A DNA stretch of 64,000 bases. Source: Stenopsyche tienmushanensis. Its lineage: Eukaryota; Arthropoda; Insecta; Trichoptera; Stenopsychidae. The DNA is taken from assembly GCA_008973525.1 (NCBI GenBank), contig WACJ01000048.1:992001-1056000 (forward strand). Reading direction: 5' to 3'. Positions 34,041 to 46,371 of the stretch are shown piece after piece. Numbering within the stretch: position 1 is the stretch's first letter; every line of letters starts with the position of its first letter. Made by a program: the position numbers and the translations under genes. The notes beneath the pieces were generated by a model. The model was given only the letters and a program-made list of their open reading frames with translations, ran no database searches and was not told where the DNA came from.

Positions 34041-34905
34041 TCTACTGTCCGGTGGTCCAAAGGTCGTGTGCTTTTTTAATCATAATGCTAGACCGCATAC
34101 GGCTTAAAAAATGCTGCAAAAAATTAGTGAATTTTACCTTTCCCTTACGATACTACGTATTTATTACGCCATATGACATTCTAAAACCTGGTATTTGTTA
34201 TATTTCATATCGATATTCGATAATATATATATATATATATACCGATATAGATAGTATATATATCGATATGGATAGTATATCGAGATTCAATGTAGTAATG
34301 TTGTAAAAATTCCCATTATTACAAGTTTACTACAACTCGACTCAGTGTAGTAAATACACCATAGTAAAGGAAAGGTTAATGGGGAGCTTTTAGCGCATCC
34401 TGCTTACTCCCCGAAAATTGCCCCATGTGATTTTCATTTATTTTTTGGACTAACCTAATATATTTCAGCTTCTCTCTTCAATTTCTTTTCGGCAGTAACT
34501 ACATAGCATGAATAGCTAATATGTTTAGTTTGACCTGTTCAATTTTTTGCTCTTCAAATATACAGGATATCCGGCAATGCTGAAAAAGTGGGGGAAAATA
34601 TAAGATTTGCCCTCGAGACCCTTTTTCGCATGGCAAACCAGTAACTCGAGATGTTTCGCAGCATTTTTAGCGAATTTCTTACTCCTAACTTAAAATCATT
34701 ACACACAAATTAATGTATAAAACTTTGATATTTTATTTAAAAAGGATGCCACCTAACAGTGAAACCGTAATACGGAAATTGCATATTTTATGGACCAATA
34801 ATGACAAAATTAGTGCAAGGAAATTCACTAACATGTAAATAAAACTCATTGTGCTGACGAAACTTTAATTAAAATAAAATAGAATAACGACCAAGAAATT
34901 TAAAA

Positions 34906-36509
34906 TCACTTCTTTTTGACTTTCTTTTTCTTGCTATTTTCTTCTGTGCTTATTCGCTTGCTTCCAGGCTCTGCAAACATTTTTAAATCGGCACAAAATA
35001 GAACCTATAAAAAGTTATATATATATATATAAATTACTTTTGTTTCGTAATAATTATTTCACAATGCTTTTATGCTTCTTACTGTATGTGCCCAGCCAGC
35101 TAGTGGTCCGTACAAATCTCTAAAATGATCTCCGATTTCATTGTATACTTTATCTGTGACACTCTTCAATCCTTTTAGATGCGTCAGATAGTTGTTGGCG
35201 GCAATCTGGTAAACGTGCGTGTCGACAGGTACAGCTTCCAAGTGGTTCAACGACATGAGACATATGCAATCTGCTACCTTTTCAATGAGAAAAATAATAA
35301 TGAAATTCGTTTAAAAATTATGGATAAATTTATTTAAAATTACGCCTATGATTGTTTCGAAGGTTTCGATTTTTTCATGAAAGAAACCAATACTTTCGAA
35401 ACAATTTTGGTTTGAAGTCCTGTTTTATTCTATATTTATCGACTTATCAATAACCTTTGGTCCTATACCGGGCAGTTTAATCAACTCCATTTTTGCTTCT
35501 TTGTACGGCATTTTTTTTAAAGACTCAAACCATTCATCTTCGCCCCACTCGCGTATCTTTTCAGCCGACTGTTGTATAAACTTTGCTCTATATCCAAAGC
35601 CGAGATCACGCAAATCACCTTCCACCTACGCGAATAAACATTTATTAAATACGACCACGGCTTCTGATCCACGATTGAATATCTAAATGCCATTACTCAC
35701 TTTCTTACCGCATAAATTATTGGCAGTCGGAAAACTATAATATGAGATTTCGTTGTCTTCGCATATCTTCTGTCCGTAGGTACTGCATAACTTTTCGATC
35801 ATCGACGATATCCTAACAAAAGATTGTTTTTAAGTAACACAGAATTTTGAGTCTGATTTTTTGTTGAATTTTATTAACCTCGATATGTGATTGTTTTGAC
35901 TGCATATGAACGAGAATAAATTTTCGACGGGTTCTTGCGCCAGCATTCTGACTCCGTAAAATTTGTCGGCAACGGAAGCGAATATTTTATCTTTGCTCGC
36001 CCATTCCTCGTACAATGCATCGAGATTTTCATCCAAGCGTAAATAGCCCCGAAGGATTTTCTCATGATTATCGTTAGCTTCTAAAACAGCTTCATCTGAA
36101 TTTGAGTTCTTCTTCTTTTTTGCTTTCTTATTTTCAGATTTGTCCTTAGCAAATTCTAGCTCGCATAGTGATCCTATTACACTGTAAAGTAATTCATTTT
36201 CATTTTGCTTTAATTTCCACACGGTTTTATGGAATATTCCCGTCCATTCGTTTTTATCGGCATTATGTTTCCATCTGTGAACAACGTTACGGTGATATTG
36301 CGTTTCAACATGCGGTAAAATAATCTTACAATGGGTTCAACAAAAATGTTTGTTGTATTAATTGAATATTGGGATATTAAAAAACGTATTCCGATGATAT
36401 TTAAATACACAATTAACCTGAACGATTGGCCTCCTCCTAGAGAAGCATGCAAATTAAACACTGGAGTGCCTAAGCTTTTCCAGACGTGTTTAGCACTCGA
36501 CGCACTCAT
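34906..36509 (-). CDS. OGG1: 8-oxoguanine DNA glycosylase, six exons
   Basis: Exons on the minus strand are 36418-36509, 35879-36274, 35701-35812, 35455-35625, 35083-35277 and 34906-35004; phases join cleanly into 354 residues (human OGG1: 345). The enzyme removes oxidised guanine opposite cytosine in base-excision repair. Diagnostic parts in order: [30 protein letters not shown], then the helix-hairpin-helix [11 protein letters not shown]. This carries the catalytic lysine at residue 257. PVDTHV has the catalytic aspartate at 276, keeping the 19-residue spacing of human K249 and D268. A WAHTVLFCADL end and a Lys-rich tail follow, possibly a nuclear signal. The last 32 residues are a separate short exon. 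A longer N-terminus from an upstream frame is possible and could target mitochondria; I use the ATG of MSASSAKH. The donor after GPK (GTTATT) is weak. Confidence 0.95.
35351..35405. other. Palindromic segment in an OGG1 intron
   Basis: ATTGTTTCGAA (35351-35361) and TTCGAAACAAT (35395-35405) are perfect inverted 11-mers with further weak pairing inside. It is probably a small foldback or MITE relic in the intron before the exon carrying the catalytic aspartate. Confidence 0.5.
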
Positions 36510-37942
36510 CTTAATAAATCGCGCGCTGTCAGTTGACAGAATGTTGCCAGTGCACGAAATGTTTATGTGGAGTAAAGTCACCCCATATTGTAAAATACGT
36601 GTATTTAAAAAATCAACGTTATAAAGGTTTCAAAATTTATTTAAAATTTAAAAACATGTTACTATCTACATGTGGACAATTTTATTTTGAAAAATAAATT
36701 TTCATCGATATTTAAAATCTTTTGGATAAAATATAAAAATAATCATCTGGATTGCATTTTTAATTGTTTGGTTTCTCATTGTATTTTGTAATCAGACTTT
36801 TTTAAAAATATACAACCAATATCTCTCCAGAATTGACTAGTTTGAAATAAAATAATATACTTTTTTTTGACGTATATTTGACATTTTTATTTGCTCAGAA
36901 AAATGAGATTAAATGACAAAAAAATAAGACTAGCAAGCAAAATAACAGCGCCTAAGGCTTTAATCTGTCTCTAACATAAGGCAGCTATATTGAGAATATA
37001 TAACTCATGGATTAAATATGTATGAGACTTGCGCAAATATATACAATTCAATGTTTGTTTGTCTGTTCTCTATGCAATATTACACACTTTGACTAATCTA
37101 AAACATATTTTTGATATGTTACTCTTTAGAAACCTATGCAAAATATAAAAACATTCCTCGAATGGATACTAACTTAATAATATTATTTAAATGGAATAAT
37201 TCATTGCATGTACTTCCATTGTATATATCAGGTGTCAGCGAAGCCTTGCAAGGGCTTGAGGCACACTTTCACTAAAAATGTTAGCCGACCACTGGTATAT
37301 TTAACAAAAATTAATAATCGTTTTAAAATAAATAAAGCAAATTATATTCAGTTATAGATATATATATTTATAGATATATGTTCGTATAACTAGCCTGTAC
37401 AATTCTAATATTGTTTATATATTCATTTAGATACTTTCAAATACAAAATTATTTATCAACAGATTATATATCATTAATGATGACTATGATGTAATAATTT
37501 CAATTCAAACATCCCTTAGTGAAAACATCTTAATATTTTTAATAAACGACTATTAACAGTATAGCTAAGTATTAAGTTTATTCACACGATCTGACCATTT
37601 ATTGAAATATAAAAATACAATTATAAAAACTCCCAAAAAAAAAATCTTCAGTGATGTGATTTTTGTTCAGGATCGATTATACAATTTTACTTCCAAATAA
37701 AAATCGCAAATTCAACAAAACGTCGCGTAAAAAAAAAATACTGTCACCCTTAATAAAAAAAAAATACATTTCAGACTATAAATCGATCAGATGAAACAGC
37801 GATCGTTGGCAAACTTCAACTTTAAACAACAAAAAAAAAAATTAATCACAAGATTTAATCACTAGCTCCAACCATTATATAGAAATATGCGATCTAATCA
37901 GATTACAGATTATCTTCACTTATAATCGATTATATTGAAACA

Positions 37943-38019
37943 TTCCGTCGCCGTCCGTTTAAATATTGATTTCATAGAGAAAGATCGATTTAACAACAAC
38001 AAAAATAGCGGCGACGGAA
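37943..38019. other. GC-rich 11-bp inverted repeat
   Basis: TTCCGTCGCCG (37943-37953) and CGGCGACGGAA (38009-38019) are perfectly complementary and strikingly GC-rich against an AT-rich loop of 55 bases and AT-rich flanks. Function unknown. Confidence 0.55.
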
Positions 38020-38261
38020 CGTCAGAATACGTACTACAAATACAGAAGCGACAGCATCATATACGATAAGTTTATAATTTTATCTTGACTCGCTTAAATA
38101 TAAACACACAATGACAAAGCATATTGATAAAATACAAACTAATATAAAATCCCTAATCGAATGCCATTATGCATCAACTGCGCTGTTTATAAATGAGTAT
38201 CTATTAAAAACTAAACAAAATCATACGATAGGGCGATCTCCTATCCAAATGTTATCTTTAA

Positions 38262-38735
38262 GGGGGGCAAACCCTTTACAACGCTCAAAAAATTAGGATG
38301 AAGCGCGGGTAGCGAGGTAGAACCGTAAGAGTCTTTCCGAGACAAAAGCAGCTCGCATAGCCCGAAAACAACAGTTAGTCGAAGATAATCAACTTTTTGA
38401 AAAAGCTGAAGATCTATTAAATGCACCCGGAATCATTAATTGATCGGTAAGTCAATAAAATTGATAATTTTGTCGCATTGAAACTTTAAGCGAGATTATC
38501 TTGAAACTGCATTTTCAAATTGTTCTCCAGTTGTAGCTTAAAAAGCTGTTGAACGATCTGATTGAAATTTTGGGATGTTTCTCAGTTTAATATTATCTAG
38601 TCAACTAAGCTACAGTTTTAAGGTTTTCGAATCTTTTGACAAGTGGCAAGCCGTTTGATATCATGAGAAAAGGCACCTAATGGAAAAAATCATGAAAAAC
38701 GACTCATTTTCGAGCGTCTTAAAGGATTGCCCCCC
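38262..38735. mobile_element. TTAA-flanked MITE, 474 bp
   Basis: The left end TTAA-GGGGGGCAAACCCTTTA and the reversed right end TTAA-GGGGGGCAATCCTTTA continue as ACGCTC on both sides. The terminal inverted repeats are about 28 bp with few differences. TTAA duplications (38258-38261, 38736-38739) point to piggyBac-type mobilisation. No coding capacity. Confidence 0.8.
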
Positions 38736-40423
38736 TTAATATATCAATCTTTAAAATCAACAACCCACGATAATAACACATCGCTCGATAAGTTTGCATA
38801 ATTTTTTGAATATTGCGATAAAAACGACCCCAAACGAAGAATAAAATAGAGTCCTACGAACTTATTGAGCGACGTGTTGCATATTTCACATTGATCCAAG
38901 GATAGGAGTTCCGGCATTTATTCGCTTTCCAAAAAACAATGACGGATGTCCTTGTACAATTTAAAAAAATAATCCATTCGTTTGCACATATATTCATTTT
39001 TGACAGAGCATCTATTGCGTTGTTTCTCTATTTGTTTAACGGTAGAAAATCACAGAAAAATATAAAAGATTAAATCACATCATAACAGACTAGGCGACGC
39101 CATAAAGATAATATTAGCCCTTGGACGAGTACGCGCTCACATATTGAGTCGAGCGATTCGGGCAGGCTTTATTTACAATGCCGTGCTTCTAATGATTAAT
39201 TTACGTTCCAATAAATCAATCGAAAAAAAGATTAAATCACTCGCGGAGCGCGCGCTACAAAACTCGCCAATCAAAGGGCTAAGAAATGTCGATACACATT
39301 TTTTTATAAATACATATATATATACATACACTTAGAAATTTATATTTTGCATGGAAAAATATATGCATGAATTTTGAAGAATTCCATTGTCTCGTTTTAA
39401 ATAATTGATTTTCTTTAACATATATACACTCCTTTAAAGATAATGAGGATCATTTATTCATTCAAATGATTTGAGATTCAACAGTCGAATAAAAGCACTC
39501 GTTTGCTTTCTCACGTTTATTCAATAACAATACACAATTGAACCGCGATGCTAATGGGTTCATTTTTAAAATTTCATTATTACGAAACGCACCAAATATG
39601 GCAGATAATGAAATCGACTGGCTAAAGATTAGACAATGCATTCCCTTTTTAAATATTTAAAGATCTACACAATCTTTGATAAAAACAAAGTTAAGACGTA
39701 CGGATAAAAGTTCCGCTTACGGAGGGCATATAATATGTAATAATAATGATATAATTTTATAAAATCACCGTTTGAAGTACGCACATTAGTATTTATTACT
39801 CTATGGTTATTAATATAATGCTCTATTTAATTGTAGCAACGCGAATACAAAAATTACATCGTATCCGATGTTATCTAACAATAAAAATAATCAAAGTGTC
39901 ATTAGTTAAATAAGTCCGATTTATTCCATTATAGTCATCCGTTTTATCAATGATAACGCTATTAAATAAAGCCTAGTAGAAAAGAATCCCATTTCAATTT
40001 TCTATCTCCTCTTGTAACCCATATATATATATATGTATACTAATTAAACGTTAAATTTATAAGATTAAAAATATTTGAAAAAAATTATAATACATTTAAA
40101 CTTAAATGGCTTTGGAATGGTAATTAAGATCAAATCAAATATGTGACAATGTTCTATTGTTGATATAAAAAATGGAAGAAGAAAACAAAGCTAATATTGT
40201 CATGGTGGCTTGATATGATTTAGAGACGTTACAATCTGCATTACCCATTTTAATAATCTCACAAAAGTCAGTCCTCGATTCATAAGGCTTTAAACTTTTC
40301 AGAAAATACATCAAAAAATGGTATTTTAAAAGATCCAACAAACAAAACGACACTTTATTGACCTAGAAAAGCTAATTAAAAAAATCTCATTCATATCAAA
40401 AAAGCTCAGCTCATCACACGGCA

Positions 40424-43400
40424 TTATATGGGTGTACTAATTTTTACCGATAAATAAAATATACCTCTAGCAAAGAGCAAAAGGGCTAGAATGAATGCAC
40501 CGACGTAAGCAACATAAACTCCTCCGTAACCCTTGACCAGGCTATACGTTCCTAGCGTTACTCCTATTCCCGTCAATAGAAGAATTAATCCGAGCACGAA
40601 AAACATGTAAGCACGACTCCGAGCAAATGATGGACCGACAGACGACACTTTTCGACAATGTGGACATCTTGCCAGGGCATTGTTTAGCGTAGTTAAACTG
40701 AAAAACAGAATAAACAATATAATAATCGCATAATTCAATCATAATCTATTAACGAAGCATTCTTTATACATCAATAATAAGATGAATTCAAAACATACCA
40801 AGAATGTTTCTTGACAATGAGCACAGCAAACCCTGCGCATGCCGGGCATCGGCGGTACTGGAGGTGTTACTGGTGATGGAGCTAAATTTATAATGCGTTT
40901 ACAATTTGGACGTGGACACGCTATGCGCTGAGATGAACTTTTACAAATTAAAAGACAGTTGCAAGGGCATCGTACATATTTTTTCCCCGGTGGCGCGTTT
41001 CGTATCGGCTAAAAAGAACAAAAATACATTATTAGATCGATAATATTGAGACAATTTCAATGCACGTTCATGGTCGTTATTGGTGGAAGAGGTATTTTTA
41101 CCTTTTGCGTTGACTTCACTTTGACGGCGGAAAAGGTATAAATACCAGATATGATTTTTATTTATTTATGAAAATTTACCTAGGATCGCATTTATGCATT
41201 ATGCAATAAAGCATACAGTTTTTATAATTTTTTTCAATGAAAACAACTATAAATTTCATCATAGATTACATAGGTGGCTATAAAAGTAGAAATGAAGTCG
41301 TGGAATTTGCAGTATAGATATGGTTATCGACATTCTGTCCTTAAATAAAATAAAACTAGTTATTGTATTTACAATAACATTATTATTTACTCACAGGCAA
41401 ATACCCCCTATGACAATAAATCTCTACACGGGTTGAATTATAAATATCACCTTAAATGATGTGATGAGTTTTGAAATAAATCGGGTCATCTAAATATGAC
41501 GTCTAGATGCTTTTTTTTTTTTGTAATGATTTCTCGAGTTCAACACATCAATATGATTCAATTGTGGCCATAAAAGGGTCACTCAACATTGATTGGTATC
41601 GCTCAGCATCCACAGTAACATCTTCGAAGAAATATGGCCTAATTATTCCATTTGTCCAAAATGCACATCAAACAGTAAATTTTTTTTGGGTGTAAATCTT
41701 TCCCGAATAACACGAGGATTTTTATCATCCCAGATATGATAATTTTGTTTATTGACGAATCCATCCATTGTGAAATGAGCTTCATCAAATATGTGTCATA
41801 TTTGCATGACAATGACTCTTAATAACAATATAATCGGTTTTTATTTATATTAAACAAAGTAGATTATTAGGTTATCGTTATAATACTCTATTAAACCTTT
41901 ACATTCGAAGACGCAAGAAAGGACCCATTTTCGAATTCACTTGCGTTGGCATAGGAGCGAGTCCGAAGAGCACTTAAGCATTACGTGTCTTCGAGTGTAA
42001 AACTGTAGCGTTCAAATTGAAACTTGGACCTCATCTTCAATATTGAGCGAATAAAGAGGTGAATGAATGAAATCGACGAGATAGAATTAACGCTTTCCTA
42101 TGAATGCATGATATTGAAAAAGATTTAGTCCTGGATGGACTGACCAATGAACTGTTCGTGACTGCATTATGATGACGATATACAAAGAAAAAAATATAAG
42201 GCTTTTGAGTCACGTTTATGTTTGTTATTCGAAGCCAAATGGATATCCAATTTCATCAGAACAAACATAAAGAAATACGAATTTGTTAATATCACAATTT
42301 TCTTAACCACTACTTAACGGCAAAGAGTGAAGTTCTATAAAATATCATGTTTTACAATTTTTGAACAGACAGCAATAATTGCCACAATAATCGCACAAAG
42401 ATATTTAGATATTATAGGGGTACCCATAAGTAATCAATTCAAAACTCGGGGCTGCTTAGTCAACAGTGCAAAGACACTTGCACACAATTGGCAAAAGTTA
42501 CAGAGAAGGTGTTTGAATTACACACCATTTTTGCCTATTAATATGTTGCGAAAATAAAAGGACAGGGCTACTGTGCATGCTAGCCAGTTTACTTCTGAAG
42601 GAGTAGATTTTGCAAAGTATTCTTGGCTAATAACACCACTCCATAACAGTCAAGAGAGAATAACAAAATTGATCAGCGATAAGAATGATGCGAGTATCTT
42701 GATTATCAAAACAAATGCCTGCTCTCAAGACAACACAAACGAAAGTAGTCTTATCTTAGCTAAAAGAGCTTTGTTAAAATTAAAAATATATTGAGAATGT
42801 TTAGACGTGTAGGGGTATCTTTACTGCACGACTTTGCTATCCATACACGAGTGCATTATGATACGTAAGACACCCGTCTCTGTCTCATGATTTCCTGGTC
42901 CGATATGGTTAAAAGAACTAGGCTTTCAACTAATCAATCGGCTGTACCAACTTCCTAAACCGTTTTGTCCTATATATCGTCCTATATTTAGCATATAGTG
43001 AGATTGTGATGGAATAATACACTTTAAGTTTCTAAAACTAGTTATAGGTGTTGGTATAGTGAGTCAGTTTTTTGACTCATAATTTAAAGGTTCGAGTTTA
43101 AATCAATATGGTGAAATAAGCTTTTACTGTACTAACAAATTTGGCAGACCAGAAGTATTAATATATAAATTACGCAATGGACTTAGGTGTCATCACCCTG
43201 TCAAAGCTAGCTACTGTGATAGGGTGAAGAATTACACTAGTTAAAATGCTACAACTTTAAAATTAAAGGAGAAAATATGTGGAATTCATCATATAATACT
43301 TTAAGAGAGCGAATTAAAAGACTCAAGCGTCCCATCATGAAAGAATTAATAGTCGAGCCGCCTATTAGTCGTGGATTTGTAACAATAATTGAAATATTAT

Positions 43401-46371
43401 TTTAAAAATAGTTATTCGCCTTAAAAAAATCTCTTACGGGGATATACCATAATCGACGGGCAACGGAATGGCATCGCAGTCGATTAATAAGCGCGTTGTC
43501 TTGCTTTCAATTTATTTGTCCTATAGATTGCATGGAAATTGATTGGATTCTATCATTGGACCTCGTGGAGAGAGGACCGCTGAGAAGCTAACTATGCACG
43601 GATGGAATGCTGCTCTATACAATCCATCATGCATATCGAGATGTCGTCCCCCGAATGACTATTCAATCGTACCACATAAACAATGATATTTTCTGTAACA
43701 CTCGATGTATTTGTTTGAATTGTATGTTATTTATCTTGTTCTTTGGACCCTGCGTTTGTTAATCACTGCGACTATGAATACTCAATAAGTTTAGTAAATA
43801 TTGAAAAAAATATACCGTTGCTTCATTACACTGGATACATTTGACGACATGTTGATCTCTCTTGCCAGATATATCAATCATGGCTTGGCACACTCGACAA
43901 GTGACCATGGGCACGCCTCCCGCGGCACCTTGCTGATAAGGCGGCGGGAACTCATCGGGACCGATTGGGGATACGGTACTGAAATTTTGCTCTCCTGAAA
44001 AAGAAAATATTTAATATTAAATTATAATAAAATTGCTTATCAGTTTAACAACAATAATTGTATAATACCTAATTCAGTATTTTTTTAATTGTATTTTCAG
44101 CTGAATTTATTATAGCGTTATTAAGTGTTACAATAAAAATAAATATAGAAGCAATTGGGTTTTATTGTATGTCCTATGTTCTACAGGCTATAATGCAGAT
44201 AAATGAAGATTCTCGATATGATAATATGTGGATAATAGATCCATTTGGACCGGACATTCAAGATACTAATTCAAGCATGAAGCTAAAAAAAGAAGAAAAG
44301 GCCTTTTCAAAAGAATAACAAAATTGGTCAACGATAAGAATGATGCGAGTATCTTAGTTATCAAAACAAACTCCTGTTCGCAAGACAACATAATCAATCG
44401 AACTTCAACTTCAAGACACACATATTGCGAATATTTAAACGTGTAGGAGTACCTTTATGGCATGACTTTACCATCAATGCACGAGTGTAGGTTGAGATGC
44501 AAGACAACTGTTTCTATCTCACGATTTCTGGTCCGATTGGGTTAATAGAGATCAACATTTTTATTAAGATATAGAATAAAAAAACATAAAATGGACAATA
44601 CATTAAACTCATACAAACATTTATCGATCAAATATTGGCCAAAATAGATCTTATTATGTCGTTATCGATAGATCTTATTATGAATATCTCGTTTGCGTAT
44701 TGATAAACATTTTTTATAATTTTGCAGACCCCCGATAAAGCCCCGGGGATCAACAAACTCCCGTTAAAGAACCTATGTTCTAGATTAGACGATTTTAAAA
44801 ATTATGCCAATTATAATGCCTCCATTTTGTGATAAAATCAAAATTATGTCGAGATCATTGATAAAAATTAGGAATTGCGGATTGCGGAACATAAGGCTGA
44901 TTGAATAGAAAACCAAGATTTAATCCTCGGGGTACTCTTAGATAACTGTCGATAATCAAAACACAGAAAGTTATCTATTAGTTATCAAAGTAAATGTTGA
45001 AAAAAATCAAACAGTAAGTCGGTCATGGCGTAAGTGGTTCGGCAACGGTTGCATTGGACAAGTGTTTTCGTCACCCAGAACGTATTTCGCGGAAGACTTC
45101 CAAATAATTTAGAACAACTGAACATTTTGGATAAGCATAATTATTTAAAAGGGATTTATTCCGTAGCCTGCTTATCCAAGAGAAATATAATAGATTATAG
45201 CAGAGCCGCGTCTAATCCGGTGCCCCTTGTAGTCCGACGTATAGTACAAATGTACAGTAAAGCTTCATCAATGATACAAAAAAGAACCGCGCGTACATTC
45301 AAATATTCTTCTCCATCATTAATTGTGGGGCAGACAAAAGGCAAACTTTCAAGAAAGCTAAACATCCAGACGTGGAGGAAGCTTTGTATATGTTGTTTCT
45401 TCAGGAAAGAAACAGACATATGTACATCTATTTCTAGGCCCATATTGACCACGAAAGCAAATTTGTTTTATAAAGAGACTTTGTAGCTAGCAAAGGATAG
45501 TTAAAACGCTTAAAAAATTGTCATGGAATACGTTTGATGACGGTAACAATTTTTTATTTTTTACAACTGCTACGGCCATTGTTTTTGTAACGTCAATTCC
45601 ATAATATGAAATTTTATGCTATCCATGTATATCTCATCATTATTCGGATTATAAGTACTATTTTCTAAAAAGTTCCGGACTACAGGGGGTTGGGGTCAGT
45701 ACTCTATAATCTGTCAAATTGGACAATCCGATACTGTCTTGCAAATTGTTTGTTGGATTATCGCAGCAATTCTGCTGTAATATTGCACGGTTATTAGAAA
45801 TTTATGTTGAAAAGTTAATTATTAAAAGACATTGCCATCAGTCAGAAATATGCATATCAATGTGAACATTTTCTTTGTTATCATACTTGACAATAAGAAA
45901 ATAGCTTTGACTGCTTTAGAACTGTAGACATTGATTGATAATTTGTTTATAAATGCAAAAATGACAGCACATTCGTATTAATACACAAAAAGCTCGAGTA
46001 TTTATGCAAATTAATCGATATATAACGAATTAAAGCCGCTCGTGTATTTTATGATTCCTAGTGGTTTTATCGACGGTCGCCACGGGTTCAGTATCCGATT
46101 TGTGTTTTAATTGGGCGAATGTATCCAAATTAAAAACTGCTCGAATTTGACGTAAGAATATGTTTTGAAAGGCCGACGCGCGATAACATGTCATGAGATA
46201 TGAAATTAATCATCGCGATGACGGTTCTCGGACAGGTCGGGGAGCCGAAAAGCGGCCGAAAAACGAAGACATTCTGGCGGAGTGACCTGCGGCGGCAGCG
46301 GTGGAATCAGCGGCATTGTTGTCGCCGCCACGGAAGAGCGGAGTGCGCTCATTATCGGCGTTAGTCCCCAT
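40424..46371 (-). CDS. Phosphatidylinositol-4,5-bisphosphate 4-phosphatase (PIP4P/TMEM55)
   Basis: Minus-strand exons are 46287-46371, 43816-43994, 40799-41008 and 40424-40697, about 248 residues once a frame problem is allowed for (human TMEM55A: 257). The first exon gives [13 protein letters not shown], like the family N-terminus. Exon 2 has [12 protein letters not shown] and [12 protein letters not shown]. Exon 3 starts [18 protein letters not shown] and carries the CX5R signature CKSSSQR at about residue 110. The last exon holds [14 protein letters not shown] and two membrane segments ([13 protein letters not shown] and [14 protein letters not shown]). The family removes the 4-phosphate of PI(4,5)P2 on late endosomes and lysosomes. 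Near 40,691 one extra base interrupts the frame: exon start TTTAAC-T-ACGCTAAAC, where the family has [11 protein letters not shown]. The start is divergent from eIF3e. Confidence 0.9.
41560..41810 (-). mobile_element. Tc1/mariner-superfamily transposase fragment
   Basis: On the minus strand, [20 protein letters not shown] is followed by DDKNPRVI, then by [19 protein letters not shown]. This is the block around the first catalytic aspartate region of an IS630/Tc1-mariner type transposase common in insects. Stops interrupt it. It lies in intron 2 of PIP4P. Confidence 0.75.
41880..42185 (+). repeat. Interspersed repeat ending in ATGATGACGAT, copy 4
   Basis: It has GGAGCGAGTCCGAAGAGCAC, TTAAGCATTACGTGTCTTCG, AATAAAGAGGTGAATGAATG and a GCATTATGATGACGAT end, in the same order as the copy at 24.7-25.2 kb. 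Confidence 0.65.
42580..42915 (+). repeat. 300-bp dispersed repeat family, copy 3
   Basis: It contains GAATAACAAAATTGATCAGC, GATAAGAATGATGCGAGTAT, TCAAGACAACACAA, TTTAGACGTGTAGGGGTA and CTCATGATTTCCTGGTCCGA. It is related to copies at 17.3, 25.2 and 44.3 kb and lies in intron 2 of PIP4P. Confidence 0.7.
43290..43345. repeat. Half copy of the 24.0-kb MITE end
   Basis: GAGCGAATTAAAAGACTCAA, then GAAAGAATTAATAG, resemble the right end of the MITE at 23,985-24,185. The other end was not found. Confidence 0.4.
44300..44540 (+). repeat. 300-bp dispersed repeat family, copy 4
   Basis: AGAATAACAAAATTGGTCAA, GATAAGAATGATGCGAGTAT, CGCAAGACAACATAATC, GTGTAGGAGTACC and TCACGATTTCTGGTCCGATT, then GGGTTAATAG, match the other three copies. 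It lies in intron 1 of PIP4P. Confidence 0.7.
45020..45560 (+). mobile_element. Tigger/jerky-type transposase fragment
   Basis: In alternating plus-strand frames the text reads [19 protein letters not shown], then ILTTKA, then [14 protein letters not shown]. This is the second DNA-binding (CENP-B/Tc5-type) domain of pogo/Tigger and jerky-like transposases. The 150-residue open frame across it is a wrong-frame shadow. Frameshifts show it is dead. Confidence 0.7.

Larger units (their letters stand above)
33550..34385. repeat. Local direct duplication with expanded microsatellite
   Basis: A segment with CATATGA-ATTCT-AA-CC, TTTCATAT, then TTCCCATTATTA, CAACTC and AGTAAATACA-CATAGTAAAGG occurs at 33,550-33,640. 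It occurs again at 34,165-34,385. In the second copy a TA/CGATAT microsatellite (about 34,218-34,275) is inserted in the middle. Confidence 0.6.
36510..40423. other. AT-rich region between PIP4P and OGG1
   Basis: No gene was recognised. It probably contains the PIP4P 3' UTR on its right side and the OGG1 promoter on its left. It includes A-rich runs (37.6-37.9 kb), a perfect inverted repeat at 37,943-38,019 and a TTAA-flanked MITE at 38,262-38,735. Confidence 0.5.

Noticed and set aside
35501..35686. Plus-strand ORF across an OGG1 exon
   Set aside because: It is the antisense shadow of the minus-strand OGG1 exon at 35,455-35,625.
45034..45486. 150-residue open frame that looks like a gene
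   Set aside because: The recognisable Tigger/jerky domain lies in other frames of the same stretch, so the open frame is a shadow of a dead transposase.
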